Shown: positions 23,413-35,660 of the stretch, in pieces
Layout of the letters: each line of letters opens with the position of its first letter
Position numbering within the stretch: the stretch's first letter is position 1
From: Eleginops maclovinus
Taxonomy: Eukaryota > Chordata > Actinopteri > Perciformes > Eleginopidae
Reading direction: 5' to 3'
Assembly (NCBI RefSeq): GCF_036324505.1
Contig: NC_086354.1
Location: forward strand, 24,914,707 to 24,978,706
DNA: 64,000 nt
Position numbers and translations under genes: made by a program
Notes under the pieces: model-generated
Told to the model about the DNA's origin: nothing
Databases searched by the model: none
What the model saw: only the letters and a program-made list of their open reading frames with translations

Positions 23413-24259
23413 GGAGTTGTTTACGTTACGTTTATTGAAATTGCAGCGGGTTTCTCCTAATGGAAATGCTTTGGGGTGTTTCTATCGTCTTTGTGCTGTA
23501 TTTCTGCCTCTCTCGTTCGCTTTCCCTCTCCTATATCTACATCATCCTCTCGATTTGTATCCACCCTCGGCCTGCCGTTCCCTGTGTTCTTTGTTGTAGC
23601 TTTAACTCTCTCTCTCTATATATATATATATACTGTATATATATATTTCCCCTGCTGTTTGTCTCCTCTCCATCTATAAATCAGTCGTGTCCTCGTGGAA
23701 ACCTTGGCTCTGTTTCCTCCAGAGTCCAAATCTGCTTACCTCGACTCTCTGTTTCCCAGGCCTCCCTCGAGCCCCTTCAGGCTTCCCACTGTTCATCTGC
23801 CGTCTCCAGACATTGATTCATTCATCCTGAAGCTACCTTTCGGATCAGTCAGTGTAATAAATATACCTGAGAGAAAGTTTCCACTGCTCGGATATGTTAG
23901 GAACTTTTCTCTTTGTACGACGGCTTCAAAGAAAGGCTGACTGGACAGGATTCAGAGGAGGATATCTGCCCTCTCCGCTGTCATCAAAACGCCATCAAAA
24001 TTCAGCCCTGAGACATCGTTAAAACTCCTTCTGAGACCGGATCAGCACTCCGGACACTTTCTGTTCGCTCTGCTCTCACAGATGTAATTAACCAAGGTCA
24101 ATCGCCACCGACTAATTACTACACTTGGCTCAAACTGCAGGAACTGGAAGGCTTTTCAAAGACTGAGCTGAACTCCTGCCACCGGCCTCGGGTCATCCAG
24201 AGATATTTTTATCCCCGGAAAGTTCAAGAGGTTTCACAGGTACATCAGAACTGCGATTA
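23413..24259. other. Unannotated DNA with TA microsatellite
   Basis: A TC run and an alternating TA run lie at about 23606-23647. Open frames at 23460-23940 overlap each other in several frames and lack homology. Confidence 0.4.
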
Positions 24260-25300
24260 CTAGGTCTAACATGATGTGCAATACTTGGGCAGATCAGAGG
24301 AACCTTGGCTATTACAGAACATAAAAGATGCCGCGTTTGTCCTCCACACAAATGAGGGCTGGATTAGCCGTGCTGTTTCCATCAACAAGAGAGAAAAACT
24401 TAGATTTAGTGTTCCAATTTTCTTGGCAAAATGGATGGATTATACACCTCTTTGGACTGTATAAAACACAGGCTTCTATCGTCACCGTCCTGGCAGTGAA
24501 GACTCTGCCTGACCACACGTGGCAACGGGAGTTTGTTTTATTTAAAGGGTGCACAGTAGAGGTCTATACCGGTCCACCTGAGTACTAGGACGGCTGATCT
24601 CTGGTCAGTTTACATCACGACAGAGCAAAGCTGGTTCTGAACACGCAAGAGAGGAATCCCTAGATGTCATTCACCAGTTTTTCTTGGGAATGAGAATGGA
24701 TTATACACCCAACTAGACTGTAGAAAAGAAGCTTCGAACATACCCGTCTTGGCAGCGATTACTCAACATAACTCCAGGAAGGATTGGAAGAATCTGTTTA
24801 ACATGATGTACAATACAAGAGTATACGAGATACAACAAAACTGCAAAGCTGGATCTTAACAAGTCATGATACTTCCGTGCATTGAACATATTTTCTAGGG
24901 AAGGAGGACAGATGATACACCTCCTCAGACTGTATGAAACATGGACGTGGTTCTTGAAGAGCCGTCGGGAATCTCCGACTGTCGCTATCTTGTTCGTGAC
25001 GACTCAGGAGCCTCTAGTCAGGAGTTTAGATATATTTAAAAGGGTGCATAATAGAGGTTTGAAGAGTCCACGTAAACCCTAGAACCGGGAGTGCTGGGCC
25101 TGTTTAACATTATGTGGAGGGTAGATAAACCAATCAAGATACAACTCAACTGATTCCAAAGAAGACAGCCACTTTTAATCCCATACGGACAGGATTAGCC
25201 GTCCTCTTTCAATCTGCCAAAACTGGAAAATCCTGGAAGTATTTCTACCAACTCCCCAGGCCAGGAGGACAGATGATGTGTGCCCGAGCCAAACACTGAT
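24260..25300 (+). repeat. Diverged long-period tandem repeat, about 4 blocks
   Basis: Similar blocks recur near 24414, 24677, 24887 and 25252. The first reads gatggattatacacctcttt then gactgtataaaa; the second ggattatacacccaactaga; the third gatgatacacctcctcagac; the fourth aggaggacagatgatgtg. Spacing is uneven (about 263, 210 and 365 bp) and substitutions are many, so this is an old local amplification or the remains of an internally repeated element. Confidence 0.5.
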
Positions 25301-25518
25301 CAAACACTGCTTCTGGAGAGCTATTGTGAAGCTCAAATAGTGTCTGTCAGCCGTCACCGGGGGGCTGGGTAGGCCGGGGCGGGCCGGGGTCCAACACTTA
25401 TTGGATACACATGAGTTTCATTTTCCAGGTACACTCCCCAGTCTGTTTTGGTTTGGGGACACCCAGTAGAAGACGGTGTAATTCTGTTGCATTAGGTGTT
25501 ACGGTTTTCTGTAAAGCA

Positions 25519-25613
25519 CTTGGATTTTAGCGTTTGCAGACCATTAACATGCACTACGACCTAAAGAACACAGGAGAGGGAACACCCCAGGAAGCAGAAT
25601 ATACCCTCTTTAA
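25519..25613 (-). mobile_element. MITE (TTAA-type family), one end intact
   Basis: Contains tttgcagaccattaacatgc and ggagagggaacaccccagga, and ends in accctctttaa. The reverse complement matches the start of 58361-58480 (ttaaagaggcc). Confidence 0.7.
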
Positions 25614-25783
25614 TTGGCTCTCAATTAAGGCAAACACCCCATAATGATGTTCTCTGGTGAGCGTGCACAGAGGAATCTGAAGGACCCTCCGGCAGCACAC
25701 GGGAAATATTTTGGTTGGAGAGCGTGTTTTTTTTAGATAGGTTGCCTAGCAACTGAGATTCTTTGTTGTACACGGCTGTGTCA

Positions 25784-25840
<57 letters not shown>

Positions 25841-26299
25841 CAGCATAAGGGCTTGGTGGTGGGGGGGGGCAGAGGGTTACAGCTCCATGTGTTATTTAAA
25901 TATAAGGACCCTTCCTTTCTACCCCCCCCCCCCCTCAAAAAACACAAAGAGCGAGCAATCCATCCCATCGGGGTTACCGTGGCAACGAGTCGCATGGTTA
26001 CCCTTGGTTACCGCCTCAACTGGTCCAGATGCCAGTGGGGAGCTTAAAGGTTGGTGGGGGGGGCGGGGGGTGTGAGGTTAGAGGATGAAAAGGTTTTTTC
26101 TGTTCACAGGTAGAGACGCCGAGAGATGACAGAGGGTGGGAGGAGAGGGAACATATTCAAACCAGTGGGAAACACAAGTTCTTCACTGGGAGTGAAACAG
26201 GAAGCGTTCATGAAGGAGCGGAAGAATGTCTTCTGCACGAATCGAGTAGAGTGACTTGGAAATACTCCAGTACAGTACCTGAATCTGAAGTCTTAATGG
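25614..26299. other. Unannotated DNA with (CA)n at 25787-25838
   Basis: Holds a 26-dinucleotide CA run, a G run near 25860 and a C run near 25922. No exon recognised. Confidence 0.5.
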
Positions 26300-26528
26300 G
26301 TTTATTGAGTCACCAGTAGGTTACTGGTTTGATCCCAGCCCCTGCAGTCAACATGTGGATGTGTCTTTGGGCAAGATACTGAACCCTGAGGTGGCCAACG
26401 GTGTGTGAGTGTGTGTGTGTCAGCGTTGCATGAATGAGGGGTGGATGACTCGGAGTATGTGAAGCTTTGAGGGGTCGAGGAGACCTGATGAGGAGTTTCA
26501 GAAGTACAGAACATTTACCATTTACCCC
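26300..26528 (+). mobile_element. SINE of a second tRNA-derived type
   Basis: The B-box-like ggttactggtttgatccc is followed by the core block tctttgggcaagatactgaa and a tail with tgtgaagctttgaggggtcg and acatttaccatttacc. This layout is that of fish tRNA SINEs with a conserved central domain. It differs from the 18171/21109 family in both head and tail. Confidence 0.75.
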
Positions 26529-27289
26529 TTGAGTTACGGAGGAAGCAAAAGACTAACCGTGGAAAACGTGAGGCTTGTCTTTGTCCCAGAATCCACTCCA
26601 TTTCATCACTACACTTCATATTGTATTTCCCACTGCTGTACTGTTACTGAAAGCGGAGTGATGGCGTTGCAGTCGAGAATTAGTCCTTTGCTGTGAGATC
26701 CTGAGCTGGTCCTCGTGTGTTTGTTTCCCCTCCTTAATGATCCTGCAGCTTGTGTCTCAGCGTGACGGATGTTATTTCTCCGCTCCATTTCTCCACCAAT
26801 ATCCCTCTTATCCATTAAATTAGCTGCTTCCAGTACATCTCTTTAACAGGCGTCTCTTTCTGTGCACCGAGGCTCGCTGGTCCCGGACAGGAGTAAAGGT
26901 GAAGCATCACAGGCGGCAGTTTGGTTTTGAGCGGCTCTTTATATCAGCTTCTACAGACCTGTGTGTGCCATTAAAAAAGCAATTAAGTGCTAACAGGTGG
27001 CCATGCAGAGTCAGCTATTATACACTCTTAGAGCCTCATTATTAAGCTCATATATACTCGTTTCATTCATGCAATAAAATGCAAGACAGAAGACGTAATG
27101 TCACTGAAGCTGTGAGACGTTCAAAGTCTGAATGTGTGAGCATAGGTTCCTCTATGGGTTTGTGACAAAACTGGAAATAAAAGTGAAATTTTGGGAAAAA
27201 GGTCTACATCTTGTTCAGGTTGATATCGTTTCTGTCTCTCCTGGGACATGTCTCCATGCTTTCATGTTCAAAAAGCTCTTTATTTTTCT
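26529..27289. other. Unannotated DNA
   Basis: No exon, RNA gene or clear repeat recognised. Confidence 0.4.
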
Positions 27290-27388
27290 CATACTGCCCT
27301 GCACCTCTCACCCTCTGTCTGAAACCAGAGCCCAGTCTGCTCTGATTGGTCAGCTGGCCGAGTGAAAAGCAGAATAGGGCCTCTTTAA
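27290..27388 (-). repeat. MITE terminus (TTAA-type family)
   Basis: Ends in gaaaagcagaatagggcctctttaa, split as gcagaataggg plus cctctttaa, matching the termini at 25613, 63288 and, inverted, 58361. The preceding tctgattggtcagctgg is not shared with the short copies, so this may be a longer, internally different member whose other end was not found. Confidence 0.55.
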
Positions 27389-28821
27389 CGGTGCAAATCT
27401 AAGCCTCTGACACTGACTCTTGGCTAAAGGAGCATATTTGATTGTCTTTTATCAAGAAGCTTTAATTTGACATCGCGGTTCAGCAGCAGGGCGGGGTCAC
27501 ATGGACGCCTTTTCATTAAGAGGGGGGGGGGGGGCAGGAGAGAGACGTGCAGAGGAGAGGTTTGCAGGAAGGAAGCAGAAGGATTTAGTTTATCTGTGAT
27601 GGCTTCTGACAGAAACTGTAAGAAAGAGGCAAAGAGAGGAGAGAGGAGAGGGGGGGGTTTAAAGAGACGGCAGAGAAATGGAGGAGGAAAAGCAAACAGG
27701 GGGGGGGGCTGAGAAATCTGACAGCAGAGGAAGAGAGAAACCTTTATTAGAAACACATTTCCCTGTTTCATAACCGCTATAATATGATATATTCTGCCTG
27801 GTCTCTTTCCATGATCACCTGTTGTCTCTGAACCTTCAGCTGCAGGTCATAACGCTTCGACAGGTCATCAGAACAACACCCTTTCTCTCATTCAAAGCAC
27901 TACAGTATTCAGTAAGTGGTTCGTAAAACCCTCTATAAAAGCACTACGTCCTGCTTGATGTTTCACAATAAAAGCCCTGCAGCTCAATGAACAGCAGCAC
28001 TGTTCATCTCCAGTTCACTTCATCTTTCCTTCAAAATAAAACCACCTTTTTTGTAATCTTAGCTTTTCCCCGACTGAAGAGTGAACTAAAACTCAGAACG
28101 CTTACCATCAATTATTCACACACTGCGAAATGTCACACACTCACTCACTCACACACACCTCTGCCTCGTCCCAATTAAAGCACATTTCAAGAGAGGTTAT
28201 TTTTAACACCTTACCGAAAAGATCTTCATATCTGAAACAAGAAACCCGTTTTCTCCTTAAAGCAGATTAGGTGTGAAAGTCAGGAGTAATCGGATTACTA
28301 CACAATGAGCCAGGAGGTGGAGGAGCTAATTAACCAATCAGAGGAGAGGAGAGCAGCAGCGGAGGTCGTTATCCGTGTGATGATTATAACCAAAGATCTT
28401 TTCTGTAAATATCATACTGCATAATGTGATGTATCCCTTACAGATAAAGCACGTTTGAGTTCAGAGGATTTTTTAGGCCTTTTTTTCTCCATTCGTTTTA
28501 TTTGTTATTTGATTCATTTATTTAGTTTCCTTTCAGTGAGTGCATTTACTCCATATTCAACTATTTTCTATATTTTTATGGAATGTCTTTATGTATTTAG
28601 AATGTGAAACGCAGTATTTGATGTTCAGTAACAGAGTTTCTGCTCTGGCTCAGGGAGTGGTCTTCCTCAGGACCATCTGTTGTTCAGATCTCATTATGTG
28701 GAGCAGAAAAAGACATGTCCGTGCCCAAATGTTCCCCGGATCTAATTATCCCCTAAATTATCCCTTAAAGGCTAAGAGCGGGAGGATCCCACATCTCATC
28801 TGAGCTTCTCGTCCATCACCA
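27389..28821. other. Unannotated DNA with G-rich tracts
   Basis: Purine-rich with G runs at about 27522-27534, 27650-27657 and 27700-27708. No exon with splice support. The proline-rich frames on the minus strand are products of the purine bias. Confidence 0.4.
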
Positions 28822-28912
28822 GGAGGAGGAGGAGGAGGAGGAGGAGGAGGAGGAGGAGGAGGAAGAGGAGGAAGAGGAGGAGGAGGGGGAAGAGGAGGAG
28901 GAGAAGGAGGAG
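28822..28912 (+). repeat. (GGA)n purine tract
   Basis: A near-continuous GGA/GAA tract. It is a polypurine-polypyrimidine stretch able in principle to form triplex DNA. Confidence 0.95.
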
Positions 28913-28942
28913 ATGTTTTTCTGTAGTGGACATTAGTCCGAC

Positions 28943-29070
28943 TTAAAAAGGCCCTGTTCTGCTTTATGGGGTTTTCCATCTGCTGCAGTGTGTTCTATAG
29001 GTTTTAGTGCATGTAAATGGTCTGCAGAGACTAAAATCCCTGTTCCCTCCAGAGTGAGAGTCCTCTCCAA
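28943..29070 (+). mobile_element. MITE (TTAA-type family)
   Basis: Starts ttaaaaaggccctgttctgc and contains tataggttttagtgcatgta and aatggtctgcagagactaaa, nearly the same as 58361-58480. Together they define the conserved terminal 110-120 bp of the family. Confidence 0.75.
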
Positions 29071-29341
29071 CAGGAAGTGCCGCTGCTGTCCTTTACAAAT
29101 GTTGGGAATTGGAAGAAAAATCCAATCTGTCACCTCGGCATTCCTCCCAATCCCTCCACCCCCCCCCCCGCCCCCCGTGTCCTCTCCAACCTTCACACAG
29201 ATTTGGCTTCAAATGTGTTAAACATCTCCGGATACACCCCCACCCCCCCTCCAAAACACGCACACACACATTAACACACAGCACTTAAAGACCAGATCAG
29301 AGCCCATTTCCATGCTAACGTGACACCTGAAACCCCAACCC

Positions 29342-29399
29342 AGGAGGAGGAGGAGGAAGAGGAGGAGGAAGAGGAGGAGGAAGAGGAGGAAGAGAGGAG

Positions 29400-29434
<35 letters not shown>

Positions 29435-29442
29435 GGAGGAGG
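29342..29442 (+). repeat. (GGA)n purine tract
   Basis: Imperfect GGA/GAA repeat of about 100 bp. Confidence 0.95.
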
Positions 29443-29956
29443 ACTCAATAATATCATAGTCAACGGTACTGGATGTGTATTTTGTAAATTGCAATTTGTG
29501 TAATATCTATTTTAAATCTGTAACCTTTCATGCATGCTGGCACCAAATACAGGTATCAGCCAATCACCGGAGGCTTAGTGCCGGCCGTGCAGGAAGCAGG
29601 ATGCATTATGGGGAGGATCGGAGCCCCCGAGGAATAAGAAAACGATGCTCCATTACGGGGGGTGGGGGGGGGGACAAATGGTTCCTGGTGCAAAATAAAG
29701 CATGAATAAAGGATGAGGTGGTTCACCCTGAGTGCTCAGAGACCTGATCCCTGAGACCCGGCTGCAGAACCGAGGATCAGAGGTTCTGAAGTGGGGTGGG
29801 GGGGGGCATTACTACTGTTAATATGTGTTGATAATTATCGGAATAAAACTTCTTAAAAGTTTAAGTTTAAGGTAATGGCTTTAGAATAAATAATCTGGAT
29901 TAACGATATTAAAGGGATGCATTGAATACATAGAAGAGTTACTCAGTTCACTCCTG
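29443..29956. other. Unannotated DNA
   Basis: G runs near 29659 and 29800. Nothing else recognised. Confidence 0.4.
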
Positions 29957-30470
29957 CATGTGTTTTATATACATGCTATAACATATATACACATACTATA
30001 TACATGCTATAACATATATACACATACTATATACATGCTATAACATATATACCCATACTATATACATGTTATAACATATATACCCATACTATATACATGT
30101 TATAACTTATATACACATACTATATACATGCTATAACATATATACACATACTATATACATGCTATAACATATATACACATATTATATACATGCTATAACA
30201 TATATACACATATTATATACATGTTATAACATATATACCCATACTATATACATGCTATAACATATATACACATACTATATACATGCTATAACATATATAC
30301 CCATACTATATACATGTTATAACTTATATACACATACTATATACATGCTATAACATATATACACATACTATATACATGCTATAACATATATACACATACT
30401 ATATACATGTTATAACTTATATACACATATTATATACGTGCTATAACATATATACACATATTATAGCCTC
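29957..30470 (+). repeat. AT-rich 31-bp minisatellite, about 16 copies
   Basis: Unit atatacatgctataacata followed by tatacacatact. Alternating purine-pyrimidine steps and near-palindromic tatacatgctata-type segments make the array easily unwound and self-pairing. It is followed immediately by a TG run at 30472-30496. Confidence 0.94.
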
Positions 30471-30471
30471 A

Positions 30472-30715
30472 TGTGTGTGTGTGTGTGTGTGTGTGTAGCT
30501 CCAGTACATGAGTAAAGTACTGCAGTTACTCTCCTCCGCTGGGTGTATTTGGACATTAAATGATGATGTTCCACAAACACAACATGCTCACACACTCAAT
30601 CTGCCATCACCAGGAAATGAACACACACACGTTTCAGTGCCAGAGAGAAACAGGTGCACCGGCTAATTAACTGCAATCTCATTGTTAACACACACCGTGT
30701 CAAAGCTTCCTGCAG

Positions 30716-30797
<82 letters not shown>

Positions 30798-30807
30798 ACA
30801 CACACAC
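30472..30807. repeat. TG and CA microsatellites
   Basis: A TG run lies at 30472-30496 and a long CA run at 30717-30807, with a single break near 30797. The DNA between them has no recognised gene. Confidence 0.95.
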
Positions 30808-31357
30808 GGCAGAGGAAGATGATAACGCGGTCAGCACGGAGGCCTGCATTGGTTACGAGCTCTCTGATTGGAGCAGAGGGTCGTCAATCAGCGGCTAATG
30901 AAGAGGAAGCTCTCGTTATGACGCTGAGTCATGATTCAGAGGATCTAATCCAGAGCGAGGGGGTGCGGTGGATTTATAACGCCGTGTCGACTGTCATAAA
31001 CACCATCCAGCAGACCCTCGTGGGATCAGGGCGGGGGCCGCTTCCTCCAGCATAACAGCTGATGGTTAAAGAGGGTTTTAATTATCCCTGTCCTTTACTT
31101 ATTCAGTGTATAGAATACAACAGGACATGTTCCTTTGCCAAAAGTAAGAAAACAGATCCAAACGAATGTACTGTCTTTGTATAGAAAAGCTGAGCCGGAC
31201 ATTCGTGCCTCAGACAGTGATTGCTATATGTTGCTTCATGTTATTTAACAACAGCTGTTTTTGTTTGTTGCAATGAATCATTATCTATCCTTTAGTTTCA
31301 GTAATTCTCTGTGCTTTTATTTTGAAGGAGGTTTTTGGACACCTGGTGCTTAGTATA
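30808..31357. other. Unannotated DNA left of the Tc1 element
   Basis: No exon or repeat recognised. The TA target of the Tc1 element is at 31356-31357. Confidence 0.4.
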
Positions 31358-31554
31358 CAGTGGGGAGAAGAAGTATTTGATACACTGCCAATTTAGCAGG
31401 TTTTCCCACTTACAAAGCATGTAGAGGTCTGTCATTTTATCATAGGTACTCTTCAACTGTGAGAGACGGAATCTAAAACTAAAATCCAGAAAATCACACT
31501 GTATGATTTTAAAGTCATTAATTTGCTTTTTATTGCATGACAGAAGTATTTGAT
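31358..31554 (+). repeat. Left terminal inverted repeat of Tc1 element
   Basis: Pairs with 32766-32963 over its whole length with a small number of mismatches and one single-base length difference. Confidence 0.93.
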
Positions 31555-31724
31555 CACCTACCAACCAGTAAGAATTCCGGCTCTCACAGACCTGTTAGTG
31601 TTTCTTTAAGAAGCCCTCCTGTTCTCCACTCATTACCTGTATTAACTGCACCTGTTTGAACTTGTTACCTGTATAAAAGAGACCTGTCCACACACTCAAT
31701 CAAACAGACTCCAACCTCTCCACA

Positions 31725-32672
31725 ATGGCCAAGACCAGAGAGCTGTGTAAGGACATCAGGGATAAAATTGTAGACCTGCACAAGGCTGGGATGGGCTACA
31801 GGACAATAGGCAAGCAGCTCGGTGAGAAGGCAACAACTGTTGGTGCAGTTATTAGAAAATGGAAGAAGTTCAAGATGACGGTCAATCTCCCTCGGTCTGG
31901 GGCTCCATGCAAGATCTCATCTCGTGGGGCATCAATGATCATGAGGAAGGTGAGGGATCAGCCCAGAACTACACGGCAGGACCTGGTCAAGGACCTGAAC
32001 AGAGCTGGGACCACAGTCTCAAAGAAAACCATCAGTAACACACTACGCCGTCATGGATTAAAATCCTGCAGCGCACGCAAGGTCCCCCTGCTCAAGCCAG
32101 CGCATGTCCCGGCCCGTCTGAAGTTTGCCAATGACTATCTGGATGATCCAGAGGAGGAATGGGAGAAGGTCATGTGGTCTGATGAGACAGAAATAGAGCT
32201 TTTTGGTCTAAACTCCACTCGCCGTGTTTGGAGGAAGAACAAGGATGAGTACAACCCCAAGAACAGCATCCCAACCGTGAAGCATGGAGGTGGACACATC
32301 ATTCTTTGGGGATGCTTTTCTGCAAAGGGGACAGGACGACTGCACCGCATTGAGGGGAGGATGGATGGGGCCATGTATCGCGAGATCTTGGCCAACAACC
32401 TCCTTCCCTCAGTAAGAGCATTGAAGATGGGTCGTGGCTGGGTCTTCCAACATGACAACGACCCAAAACACACCGCCAGGGCAACTAAGGAGTGGCTCCG
32501 TAAGAAGCATCTCAAGGTCCTGGAGTGGCCTAGCCAGTCTCCAGACCTGAACCCAATAGAAAATCTTTGGAGGGAGCTGAAAGTCCGTATTGCCCAGCGA
32601 CAGCCCCGAAACCTGAAGGATCTGGAGAAGATCTGGATGGAGGAGTGGGTCAAAATCCCTGCTGCAGTGTGA
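31725..32672 (+). pseudogene. Tc1-type transposase with a late premature stop
   Basis: A 315-codon frame with the order expected of Tc1 transposases. It begins with an N-terminal paired-like helix-turn-helix region (about 1-110), followed by the catalytic core with D153, D244 in the FQHDNDPKH block and E279 in the [10 protein letters not shown] block. D244 to E279 has 34 intervening residues, hence DD34E. The frame stops at a TGA (32670-32672) inside the usual C-terminal tail. The same frame continues for 24 more sense codons to a TAA at 32745-32747, so a 340-residue ancestor lost its tail by a single nonsense change. The rest of the protein is uninterrupted. The truncated protein probably keeps the whole catalytic domain, but activity is unknown. 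Confidence 0.92.
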
Positions 32673-32765
32673 GCAAACCTGGTCAAGAACTACAGGAAAC
32701 GTCTGATCTCTGTAATTGCAAACAAAGGTTTCTGTACCAAATATTAAGCTGTGTTTTTCTGATGT

Positions 32766-32963
32766 ATCAAATACTTCTGTCATCCAATAAAATGCAAATT
32801 AATGACTTTAAAATCATACAGTGTGATTTTCTGGATTGTTGTTTTAGATTCCTTCTCTCACAGTTGAAGAGTACCTATGATACAAATGACAGACCTCTAC
32901 ATGCTTTGTAAGTGGGAAAACCTGCCAAATCGGCAGTGTATCAAATACTTGTTCTCCCCACTG
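32766..32963 (-). repeat. Right terminal inverted repeat of Tc1 element
   Basis: Inverted copy of 31358-31554, ending CCCCACTG next to the TA target. Confidence 0.93.
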
Positions 32964-33084
32964 TATCTGAGAGACAGGTGGAGGTGGGAGTGGCGCTCCA
33001 GTAGAGCATGTGGTTCTTACCCAGAGAAACAGCCAGGAGAGAAGAGAGGTAAACATCATCGTTCTGAGTGTAATATTGGAGACA

Positions 33085-33320
33085 CTTCAATAAACGGAAG
33101 AGGAAGAGAAAGGAGGAGGAGGAAGAGGAGGAGGAGAACAAGAACAACAAGAAGAGGAAGGACAAATGAGAAAGGAGAAGTAGAAGAGGAGAAGTAGAAG
33201 AGGAAGAGGAAGAGGAAGAGGAAGAAGGAGAGGAAGAAAAAGGAGAAGGAGAGGAAGAAGAGGAAGAAGGAGAGGAAGAAAAAGGAGAAGGAGAAGAGGA
33301 AGGAGTAGAAGTAGACTTTT
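33085..33320 (+). repeat. Polypurine (GGA/GAA) tract
   Basis: About 235 bp of almost pure purine on the plus strand. The Lys/Glu- and Leu/Ser-rich frames here are artefacts. Confidence 0.93.
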
Positions 33321-33805
33321 AAAGGCCAGCCTGTTCCACATCAGTGAGGCGTTTAAGGGTTTCAGAGATCAGCTGTTTTCATTCCTTTGTCTAAACAGAT
33401 TAAGGGCGACCAAACGAATCATTAAACATTTCTGGATTTCTGATCCTCTTCCTCCCCTGGGAGCTTATGAAGCCGGTTACCTTCACAGAGAGTCTTATTT
33501 ATTTGTCCTCCAACACATTTCCTGACGTCCTCTCACAGCAGGGGGTCCGACCCACTTATCCAGAACCACCGGATCAGTGGCAGCGCCTCCATCCCCCTCC
33601 TCTCAAACACGCTGCTAAATATCATTTATCGATTGAGAGGTTTACTTATTTAGGGAATTTAAAAGTGGTTTTATTCAGATTTATTATAACAGCACCTGAC
33701 TACATATTGTGGGTTAAAAAAGGTTCTTTAATTGGATACAAACTGAGAAACCCTTCCTAAAAACGTGTTTCATGGCAGTATTTTCTGATTTATGGAGGGA
33801 TGATT
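33321..33805. other. Unannotated DNA
   Basis: No exon, RNA gene or recognised repeat. Confidence 0.4.
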
Positions 33806-33945
33806 AATGTTAATCTGTGTCCCAGTGTGCAGCTGCAGGAAGACTCCATAAAAGCAGAGTTTTTTAGGGGATGAATTTGTAATGAATGCTGCTTTCAAGT
33901 GCAATCCAAAAACTAAATTCCCAAACACCGTCGTGTAACGTTCAC
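33806..33945 (+). repeat. Dispersed repeat, copy 1 of 2
   Basis: Contains cccagtgtgcagctgcagga and gaatgctgctttcaagtgca, then aattcccaaacac. The same order and spacing recur at 35520-35660. The family is not identified. Confidence 0.65.
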
Positions 33946-34255
33946 AGACAGCGGGAGAAACAAACGTTGGTTATTTTTACCGTCATGGAAGGAAGCATAA
34001 GAAGTGAGGCAGTGTGTGAAAATCACTGACAGGGCGGAATCAGACGGGACTGTAATTACAAACTGAGAGCATCCAACACACACACACAACCCCCACACAC
34101 ACACTCACACACACGGGGCTGAGGTTTGTAGGAGAGATGCATTGTGGGATAGCAGAGGGGGGTTTCCCTTTACAGACGGCAGATCAGCTTTCCCCTCTCA
34201 GAAAGAGTATCCTCCTCAGGGTCCGGCTGCTGCACCTGCACCATCGATCACCCCT

Positions 34256-34362
<107 letters not shown>

Positions 34363-34428
34363 ACATATAAAAATTAACCAGTGATGGTAGTGATACTTGT
34401 CAGTGATCAGAAGTGCTATCTAACGAGT

Positions 34429-34430
<2 letters not shown>

Positions 34431-34520
<90 letters not shown>
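34431..34520 (+). repeat. (TG)n microsatellite
   Basis: 45 uninterrupted GT dinucleotides, 70 bp after the previous run. Confidence 0.97.
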
Positions 34521-34523
<3 letters not shown>

Positions 34524-34649
34524 ATATATCACATTTACACTAACCAGTAAGGTGGACAAGGAAATGTGTGTGTCTGTGAAATAACATAACGACTACGACT
34601 GAGTTAATTGGTTAATAAAACTAAATAAGAGCTGCTCCTTCACATCACG

Positions 34650-34677
34650 ACACACACACACACACACACACACACAT

Positions 34678-34729
<52 letters not shown>

Positions 34730-34814
34730 ATTAAATATAAACATAAACATCCCACTAATAAACACCGCTGCAGGAGATTCCCTGTAGATAAACACACACA
34801 CACACACACACACA
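34650..34814 (+). repeat. (CA)n microsatellites
   Basis: CA runs at 34650-34727 (broken by one TG at about 34676) and 34791-34814. They are inverted relative to the two TG runs just upstream, so the strands can pair over 75 bp or more. Confidence 0.95.
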
Positions 34815-35519
34815 AACCACACACACGGTTGAATCCTGGATTCTGATTGGTCCAGATGTGACTTTTCTACTGCTCGCATCACTTCCTGCACTCTGTTTGT
34901 TGGAGCTGTTTGTATTTATGTATTTCCTCGTTAATTGAGTCTCGGTGTTGTCTTTCATCTCTCCCTCTGGTGCGCATTAGAGATAAATGTCATTACGTTA
35001 AATGACCACAACCACCGAGTGCATTAGGAGCTGGACCAACACAAACACAGGGAGATGGTTTAAAAAAAAAGGACAATCTCCATTTGACTCCCTGAAGCTG
35101 CAGCGGGATTTAAGTACCACTTCTATGGTTTATGATTGACCTTCAAACTTAGGTTCAGAATAAAAAGTGACACCTAACAGCTTCACATGCTGTACTAAAG
35201 CTACTATGCTTGGCTCTGTATCCCAGCATGCATTTCAGCAGGGCTTAATTGGTGTACTTCATGTGTAGGGATGCAATCAGGCTGGGGACTCCTTTCACTG
35301 TCGCACCGCCACCGTCCTTAAATTCCTATCATACGGTATAAAGATCACGGCATACCAACCAGCACTGCTTTGTACTAACCGTGAAATATTACACCAATCA
35401 GACGCTACGTTTTATTATTTATAGTCTGTATTAAAACAGCCTGGCTTTATCCAATATTGAGTAATTAGGATTAGAGTCGAAAAAGTTCTTCAGGTTATTA
35501 ATAAATGACTACAGTCATT
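34815..35519. other. Unannotated DNA
   Basis: No exon, RNA gene or recognised repeat. Confidence 0.4.
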
Positions 35520-35660
35520 AGGAGTTGTATTCCCAGTGTGCAGCTGCAGGAACGCTCCTAAATGCAGAGGTTTTTTTTGGGTGATCAATTAGTCATGAAT
35601 GCTGCTTTCAAGTGCAATCAAAAACACGGAATTCCCAAACACAACGATTAGGAGCAATTT
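35520..35660 (+). repeat. Dispersed repeat, copy 2 of 2
   Basis: Matches 33806-33945 through cccagtgtgcagctgcagga, gaatgctgctttcaagtgca and aattcccaaacac, with small length differences. Confidence 0.65.

Larger units (their letters stand above)
31358..32963 (+). mobile_element. Tc1/mariner transposon, 1606 bp, nearly intact
   Basis: Terminal inverted repeats of about 197 bp begin CAGTGGGGAGAAG and end with the complement CTCCCCACTG. TA dinucleotides flank both ends (31356-31357 and 32964-32965), the family's target duplication. Each inverted repeat carries a related motif at its outer and inner edge (gaagtatttgata outside, gaagtatttgatc inside), which is the IR/DR arrangement with two transposase-binding sites. 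A transposase frame with a DD34E triad lies between. It is in the opposite orientation to kcnq3. Confidence 0.96.

Noticed and set aside
27424..27771. Proline/leucine-rich protein on the minus strand
   Set aside because: The composition comes from a purine-rich tract with G runs, and there is no homology.
32135..32911. Additional genes overlapping the Tc1 transposase
   Set aside because: They are alternative frames of the transposase and its inverted repeat.
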